This document shows positions 14,644 through 18,814 of a DNA stretch of 18,814 nucleotides, piece by piece. Under the pieces are notes generated by a model that searched no databases, was not told where the DNA came from, and was given only the letters and a program-made list of their open reading frames with translations. The position numbers were made by a program, and so were the translations under genes. Source of the DNA: an uncultured Erwinia sp. (GTDB lineage Bacteria; Pseudomonadota; Gammaproteobacteria; Enterobacterales; Enterobacteriaceae); NCBI GenBank assembly GCA_946221915.1, contig CAMIKG010000082.1:1-18814 (forward strand), given 5' to 3'. Numbering within the stretch: the first letter of the stretch is position 1; each line of letters opens with the position of its first letter.

Positions 14644-15282
14644 GTGTTCACCACCCTTTTATCCAGTAAAAACAAAAACCTGATCCGCCTTCTCCCCCTT
14701 GCCAGCGTGCTGCTGGCGGCCTGTACCACCACCAAACAACAGGGTCCTGGCCAGAGCGTCACCTCGCCGCAGTGGCAGCAACACCAGCAGGAAGTCGCCA
14801 AAATTAGCCAGTATGAGACGCGTGGCGCTTTTGCCTATCTCTCTGATAGCCAGAAAGTCTATGCGCGTTTTAACTGGCAGCAGACCGCGCCGGATCGCTA
14901 CCGTTTACTGTTAACCAACCCGCTTGGCAGCACCGAGCTGCAGCTGGATGCCCAGGGTTCGGTGGTGCAGTTAGTGGACAATAAAGGCAAACGCTATGTC
15001 AGCAACGACGCGGAAAAAATGATTTCGCAACTGACCGGCATGGATATTCCGCTGGAAAATCTGCGCAAATGGATGATGGGCCTGCCGGGCGATGCGACGG
15101 ATTATGCGCTTAATGACCAGTATCAGCTGCGTGAGCTGAATTACAGCCGTAACGGCCAGAACTGGAAAGTGACCTGGCAGGATTACGACAGCAAGACCAG
15201 CCCGCAGTTGCCGTCGAATCTGGAACTGCGCGAGGGCGACCAGCGTATCAAACTGCGTATGGACAGCTGGACCGTTAAATGA
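14644..15282 (+). CDS. lolB: Outer-membrane lipoprotein localisation factor LolB
   Basis: The 212-residue precursor has a signal peptide with lipobox LLAAC, the modified cysteine being C27. Mature motifs match E. coli LolB from memory: YETRGAFAYLSDSQKVYARFNWQQ, DRYRLLLTNPLGSTELQL, VQLVDNKGKRY and LPGDATDY. LolB receives lipoproteins from the periplasmic carrier LolA and inserts them in the outer membrane; it is itself an outer-membrane lipoprotein. The start is GTG at 14644, with AGGAG at 14631-14635 8 nt upstream; an ATG at 14636 is out of frame. It overlaps ispE by 4 nt, so translation of the two genes is probably coupled. Confidence 0.97.
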   Translation: MFTTLLSSKNKNLIRLLPLASVLLAACTTTKQQGPGQSVTSPQWQQHQQEVAKISQYETRGAFAYLSDSQKVYARFNWQQTAPDRYRLLLTNPLGSTELQLDAQGSVVQLVDNKGKRYVSNDAEKMISQLTGMDIPLENLRKWMMGLPGDATDYALNDQYQLRELNYSRNGQNWKVTWQDYDSKTSPQLPSNLELREGDQRIKLRMDSWTVK

Positions 15283-16148
15283 TGACCACCTGGCCTGCTC
15301 CGGCAAAACTGAATCTGTTTCTCTACATCACCGGCCGCCGCGCGGACGGTTATCACAATCTGCAGACGCTGTTTCAGTTCCTCGACTACGGCGATACGCT
15401 GACGATTACGCCGGACAACAGCGGCGATATCACCCTGCTGACGCCGGTCGCGGGTGTGGAGGATGAACAGAATCTGATTGTACGCGCCGCGCGGTTGTTA
15501 ATGCAGCAGGCAACTGCGGCAGGCACCCTGCCCGCGCAGGCGGGCGCGGCGATCGCCATCGACAAGCAGCTGCCGATGGGCGGCGGTCTCGGCGGCGGTT
15601 CATCGAATGCCGCCACCGTGCTGGTGGCGCTCAATCACCTGTGGCAAACCGGGTTTACCCTCGATCAGCTGGCGGCGATGGGGCTGAGGCTTGGCGCGGA
15701 CGTGCCGGTGTTTGTTAAAGGCCACGCCGCCTTTGCCGAAGGCGTGGGCGAACAGCTTCAGCCGGTGGAACCGGCGGAAAAATGGTATCTGGTGGCGCAC
15801 CCTGGCGTCAGCGTACCGACCCCGCTGGTGTTTAACGATGCCGATTTAAAACGTGACACGCCGGTACGCGATATTTCGCACATTATGCAGGCGCCTTTCA
15901 GTAATGATTGTGAGGCCACCGTAAGAAAACGTTTTCGTGAGGTTGAACAGCTTGTTTCCTGGCTGCTAGAATACGCGCCGTCGCGCCTGACTGGAACCGG
16001 TGCTTGTGTGTTCGCTGAATTTGACACTGAGTCCGCTGCCCGTCAGGTGCTGGAGCTGGCCCCGAACTGGCTGCGGGGATTTGTGGCGCGAGGCGTTAAT
16101 GTCTCACCGTTACATCGCCGCCTTTCAGGGCAAGACGCGATTACGTGA
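15279..16148 (+). CDS. ispE: 4-diphosphocytidyl-2-C-methyl-D-erythritol kinase IspE
   Basis: The 289-residue GHMP kinase phosphorylates CDP-methylerythritol in the non-mevalonate (MEP) isoprenoid pathway, in the cytoplasm. Visible elements are PAKLNLFLYITG with K10, RADGYHNLQTLFQFLDYGD, the glycine-rich ATP loop PMGGGLGGGSSNAA (about 99-112), catalytic D141 in LGADVPVFV, and the C-terminal RLTGTGACVFAEF GHMP motif. The ATG at 15279 overlaps the lolB stop; a second ATG at 15282 is also possible, but the first aligns with E. coli. There is no separate ribosome site, in keeping with coupling to lolB. Its 3' end carries the prs promoter and a PurR-like operator. Confidence 0.97.
   Translation: MMTTWPAPAKLNLFLYITGRRADGYHNLQTLFQFLDYGDTLTITPDNSGDITLLTPVAGVEDEQNLIVRAARLLMQQATAAGTLPAQAGAAIAIDKQLPMGGGLGGGSSNAATVLVALNHLWQTGFTLDQLAAMGLRLGADVPVFVKGHAAFAEGVGEQLQPVEPAEKWYLVAHPGVSVPTPLVFNDADLKRDTPVRDISHIMQAPFSNDCEATVRKRFREVEQLVSWLLEYAPSRLTGTGACVFAEFDTESAARQVLELAPNWLRGFVARGVNVSPLHRRLSGQDAIT
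15923..15938 (+). promoter_or_regulatory. PurR-like operator for prs, inside ispE
   Basis: AAGAAAACGTTTTCGT matches the PurR consensus ACGCAAACGTTTNCNT at all but two fixed positions and is centred on the CG of AACGTT. E. coli prs is known to be repressed by PurR from a site upstream of its long leader; the position here, just upstream of the prs promoter, is the same. Confidence 0.7.
15943..15972 (+). promoter_or_regulatory. prs promoter inside ispE
   Basis: TTGAAC (15943-15948) and an extended -10 TGCTAGAAT (TAGAAT at 15967-15972) are 18 bp apart. The predicted start near 15979 gives a leader of about 290 nt before the prs GTG, close to the roughly 300-nt leader known for E. coli prs. The non-coding part of that leader (16149-16269) holds a small GTGAC/GTCAC hairpin at 16145-16157 and no gene. 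Confidence 0.65.
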
Positions 16149-16269
16149 CAGTGTCACCCGTTCCTGACGTTGCATGTAACGCATTAACACACCCGTATGA
16201 ATCCGTTGTTATCTTTGGCCCGATACCAACGCGGTTCATTCTCTGGACGCAAAGCCTGAGGTTCTTCTC

Positions 16270-17217
16270 GTGCCTGATATGAAGCTTTTTGCTGGTAACG
16301 CTACGCCGGAACTAGCACAACGTATTGCCAACCGCCTTTACACCAGCCTGGGCGACGCCGCTGTCGGTCGTTTCAGCGATGGTGAAGTGAGCGTACAAAT
16401 TAATGAAAATGTACGCGGTGGTGATATTTTCATCATCCAGTCCACCTGTGCCCCAACCAACGACAACCTGATGGAACTGGTTGTGATGGTTGACGCGCTG
16501 CGTCGCGCTTCCGCTGGCCGTATTACTGCGGTTATCCCTTACTTTGGTTATGCGCGTCAGGATCGCCGTGTGCGTTCCGCCCGTGTGCCAATCACTGCAA
16601 AAGTGGTCGCGGATTTCCTCTCCAGCGTCGGTGTTGACCGTGTTCTTACCGTGGACCTGCATGCAGAACAGATCCAGGGATTCTTTGATGTCCCGGTTGA
16701 TAACGTATTTGGCAGCCCAATCCTGCTGGAAGATATGCTGCAGATTGGTCTGGAAAACCCGATTGTGGTTTCTCCGGACATCGGTGGTGTGGTGCGTGCC
16801 CGCGCTATCGCCAAACTGCTGAATGATACCGATATGGCGATTATCGACAAGCGCCGCCCACGCGCCAACGTGTCTCAGGTGATGCATATCATCGGTGATG
16901 TGGCGGGCCGTGACTGCGTGCTGGTTGATGATATGATCGATACCGGTGGTACGCTGTGCAAAGCGGCGGAAGCGCTGAAAGAGCGTGGCGCGAAACGCGT
17001 CTTCGCTTATGCCACTCACCCAATCTTCTCCGGCAACGCGGTGGAAAATCTGCGTCACTCGGTGATTGATGAAGTGGTGGTATGCGATACCATTCCTCTG
17101 CCAGAAGAGATCAAGGCGCTGCCAAATGTCCGCACCCTGACCCTCTCCGGCATGCTGGCCGAAGCGATTCGTCGTATCAGCAATGAAGAATCCATCTCTG
17201 CGATGTTTGAACACTAA
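16270..17217 (+). CDS. prs: Ribose-phosphate pyrophosphokinase Prs (PRPP synthetase)
   Basis: The 315-residue enzyme has exactly the E. coli length and near-identical remembered sequence. It makes PRPP from ribose 5-phosphate and ATP, feeding purine, pyrimidine, histidine, tryptophan and NAD synthesis. Key elements are FSDGEVSVQINENVRGGD, YFGYARQDRRVRSARVPI, the catalytic histidine H131 in DLHAEQIQGFF, and the PRPP-binding loop VLVDDMIDTGGTL (about 217-229). The start is GTG, giving MPDMKLFAG, with GAGG 7 nt upstream; E. coli prs also starts at GTG. It has its own promoter and PurR-like site inside ispE and ends in a strong terminator. Confidence 0.98.
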   Translation: MPDMKLFAGNATPELAQRIANRLYTSLGDAAVGRFSDGEVSVQINENVRGGDIFIIQSTCAPTNDNLMELVVMVDALRRASAGRITAVIPYFGYARQDRRVRSARVPITAKVVADFLSSVGVDRVLTVDLHAEQIQGFFDVPVDNVFGSPILLEDMLQIGLENPIVVSPDIGGVVRARAIAKLLNDTDMAIIDKRRPRANVSQVMHIIGDVAGRDCVLVDDMIDTGGTLCKAAEALKERGAKRVFAYATHPIFSGNAVENLRHSVIDEVVVCDTIPLPEEIKALPNVRTLTLSGMLAEAIRRISNEESISAMFEH

Positions 17218-17231
17218 GCATCCGTCAGAGG

Positions 17232-17259
17232 AAAAAGCCGGGCTTGCCCGGCTTTTTTT
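17232..17259. terminator. Strong bidirectional terminator between prs and the LysR gene
   Basis: AAAAAGCCGGGC (17232-17243) and GCCCGGC (17246-17252) form a GC-rich 7-bp stem with a TT loop, extended by five A-T pairs, followed by seven T residues (17253-17259). On the - strand the left A-run gives a matching T-run. The stop codon of the convergent LysR gene lies in the T-tract. Confidence 0.92.
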
Positions 17260-18151
17260 ATGCCCCCAGCGGATGATGCTGGCTGAGAAAATCGATAAAC
17301 ACCCGCAGTTTCGGCAACAGATGACGGTTGCCCGGCCACAGCAGCGAAAACTGTCCGCCACCGCTGAGGCTGTTTTCCAGTACCGTCACCAGCTGACCAC
17401 GGGCAATCTCCCCCGCCACGGCAAAATCTGGTACATATAACAATCCCAGCCCGCTGACGGCAGCGGATATCTGCGCTTCCAGATTGGTAAACACCAGTTT
17501 TTCCGGCAACGGACGCAATAGTGGCTGGCTGAATTGCCAGTTTTGCAGCGTGCCTGTGGCGCTGAAACGATAGCGCAGGCAGGCATGATCGCTGAGTTCC
17601 TGTGGATGCTGCGGTGTGCCGTGGCGCGCCAGATACTCCGCTGACGCCACCAGCAGAAAGCGATAGCTGCCGAGACGGCGCGCTTTCAGCTGCGAATCGG
17701 TGAAATGGCCGCTGCGCACCACCACGTCAACACCTTCGGCAATCACATCCACCAGCCGATCGCTGAAGTCGAGATCCAGTTCAATATCCTGGTAGGTTTC
17801 GATAAATTGCGGCAGCAGCGGCATCAGCAGACGATAACCAATCGCTGGCAGGCTGACACGCAAACGACCGCTCGGTTTTTCCGTAACGCGCGACAGCTCA
17901 TGCTGGGCTTCATCAATTTCCGCCACGATGCGCCGCGCGCGCTCGTAGAACAGCGCCCCCTCATCGGTCAGACTGATACTGCGCGTGCTGCGATTGAGCA
18001 GGCTGACGCCAAGGCTGTTTTCCAGCCGCGCGATGCTTTTGCCAATCGCCGAGGCCGAGACGCCCAGCCGTTCCGAAGCGGCGATAAAGCTGCCGGTCTC
18101 GACCGCTTTGACCAGAGCGGTCAGGCCGCTCAGACTTTCCAGCGCTTTCAT
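17258..18151 (-). CDS. LysR-type transcriptional regulator
   Basis: The 297-residue protein has the normal LysR size. Its N-terminal winged helix-turn-helix (about 5-62) reads LTALVKAVETGSFIAASERL, then GVSASAIGKSIARLE and NRSTRSISLTDEG, the classic pattern. The effector-binding domain follows after the EKPSGRLRVSLPAIGYRLLMP linker, with the ISAAVSGLGLLYVPDFA motif late in the domain. It resembles the CrgA/aromatic-stress branch of the family, but no effector can be named. It is divergent from an MFS transporter, 102 bp apart, and LysR proteins usually control such a divergent neighbour, so it probably regulates that efflux gene. The stop codon lies inside the prs terminator. Confidence 0.93.
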   Translation of the reverse strand: MKALESLSGLTALVKAVETGSFIAASERLGVSASAIGKSIARLENSLGVSLLNRSTRSISLTDEGALFYERARRIVAEIDEAQHELSRVTEKPSGRLRVSLPAIGYRLLMPLLPQFIETYQDIELDLDFSDRLVDVIAEGVDVVVRSGHFTDSQLKARRLGSYRFLLVASAEYLARHGTPQHPQELSDHACLRYRFSATGTLQNWQFSQPLLRPLPEKLVFTNLEAQISAAVSGLGLLYVPDFAVAGEIARGQLVTVLENSLSGGGQFSLLWPGNRHLLPKLRVFIDFLSQHHPLGA

Positions 18152-18253
18152 TATGGAGTTTTTGTCCTTTCAGTGCAGAACGGCGGCCTGTTTTTCCACC
18201 GTTGCGGTCATTTTATCCTGACATCCTCGCACAATTTAAGGATGTAAGCATCG

Positions 18254-18814
18254 ATGAGCACTCTTGTGATTGAACAGAGCAGTCCGCGCTGGACGCTGCT
18301 GGCGGTATGCACCGCCGCCATTATTTTACCGCTGAGTTTTACCGGCGGCGTGCTCGCCACGCCAGCGATTGCTGAAGAGCTGGGCGGCTCACCGCTGGCG
18401 TTAAACTGGATCACCAACGCCTTTATGCTGACGTTTGGCAGTGTGCTGATGGCGGCGGGTTCACTGGCTGATCATCTTGGCCGGCGCAAGCTGTTTCTCG
18501 GCGGTGTCGCGCTGTTCATCCTTACTTCGCTGCTGGCGGGGATGTCACCCAATGTGCTGACGCTCGACCTGCTGCGCGCAGTAATGGGTATTGCGGCGGC
18601 GGCGACGCTGGCAGGCGGCGCCGCCGCGCTGGCTGACGCATACGCCGGACCACGCCAGGCGCGGGTGTTTAGCCTGCTGGGCACCAGTTTTGGTATCGGA
18701 CTTGCCGCGGGGCCGGTGGTGGCCGGATTACTGATCGATCACGGCGGCTGGCGCAGCGTATTTTTACTGCCTGCGCTGCCAGGTGCTGCCGCTGCCCTGG
18801 CCGCCTACTGGCGG
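18254..18814 (+). CDS. MFS efflux transporter, N-terminal part (3' end outside window)
   Basis: The frame is open from the ATG at 18254 to the window end, giving 187 residues without a stop. After a short cytoplasmic N-terminus (MSTLVIEQSSPRW) there are five or so membrane helices. The MFS loop 2-3 signature GSLADHLGRRKLFLGG is clear. A later GTSFGIGLAAGPVVAGLL segment resembles motif C, the antiporter motif of drug:H+ exporters. It therefore probably exports a toxic compound by proton antiport in the inner membrane; the substrate is unknown. AAGGA at 18238-18242 lies 11 nt before the ATG, somewhat far. It is divergent from the LysR gene, the likely regulator. Whether it has 12 or 14 helices cannot be seen here. 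Confidence 0.88.
   Translation, partial: MSTLVIEQSSPRWTLLAVCTAAIILPLSFTGGVLATPAIAEELGGSPLALNWITNAFMLTFGSVLMAAGSLADHLGRRKLFLGGVALFILTSLLAGMSPNVLTLDLLRAVMGIAAAATLAGGAAALADAYAGPRQARVFSLLGTSFGIGLAAGPVVAGLLIDHGGWRSVFLLPALPGAAAALAAYWR

Noticed and set aside
16312..17361. 349-codon frame antisense to prs
   Set aside because: It is opposite the highly conserved prs gene, and its His/Arg/Thr-rich product matches no family I know; it is a shadow of prs codon usage.

Overview
The window looks like chromosomal DNA of an enterobacterium in the order Enterobacterales, most probably Erwiniaceae (Pantoea/Erwinia type). The evidence is very close protein similarity, recalled from memory, to E. coli Prs, KdsA, ChaA, ChaB, IspE, HemA and PrfA, and the conserved hemA-prfA-prmC-sirB2-sirB1-kdsA and lolB-ispE-prs arrangements. 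The genus is an inference; no rRNA or other marker is present. No tRNA, rRNA, CRISPR array, IS element or prophage was seen.

Region 1 (1-4059, + strand) is the 3' end of a type VI secretion (T6SS) locus that carries the post-translational regulatory module. It holds the C-terminal part of an FHA protein (TagH/Fha), a PP2C phosphatase (PppA), an unrecognised secreted protein with four cysteines, and a membrane Ser/Thr kinase (PpkA). In known systems the kinase phosphorylates the FHA scaffold and the phosphatase reverses this. The secreted protein lies between phosphatase and kinase and is the least explained gene of the window.

Region 2 (4098-6876) is the cha locus. chaC (glutathione-specific gamma-glutamylcyclotransferase) and chaB read leftward, divergent from chaA (Na+/Ca2+/K+:H+ antiporter). 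The AT-rich 408-bp spacer between chaB and chaA holds a good chaB promoter, a perfect 12-bp palindrome and a hairpin-containing chaA leader.

Region 3 (6906-9015) holds two accessory genes, a leftward EamA/DMT-family transporter and a rightward xylose-isomerase-like TIM-barrel enzyme, on either side of a ~415-bp spacer. They sit between chaA and kdsA, which I recall as close neighbours in E. coli.

Region 4 (9058-14418, - strand) is the housekeeping run hemA, prfA, prmC, sirB2, sirB1, kdsA, tightly packed with 1- and 4-nt overlaps. It serves haem synthesis, translation termination and Kdo/LPS synthesis.

Region 5 (14644-17217, + strand) is lolB-ispE-prs, divergent from hemA across a 225-bp spacer with two related inverted repeats. 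The prs promoter and a PurR-like operator lie inside the ispE 3' end, giving a leader of about 290 nt.

Region 6 (17258-18814) is a leftward LysR-type regulator divergent from an MFS efflux transporter that runs off the right edge. Strong hairpin terminators separate most convergent gene pairs.

Nothing here clearly forms an undescribed system. The best candidates for novelty are the secreted protein in the T6SS phosphorylation cassette and the uncharacterised inverted repeats.
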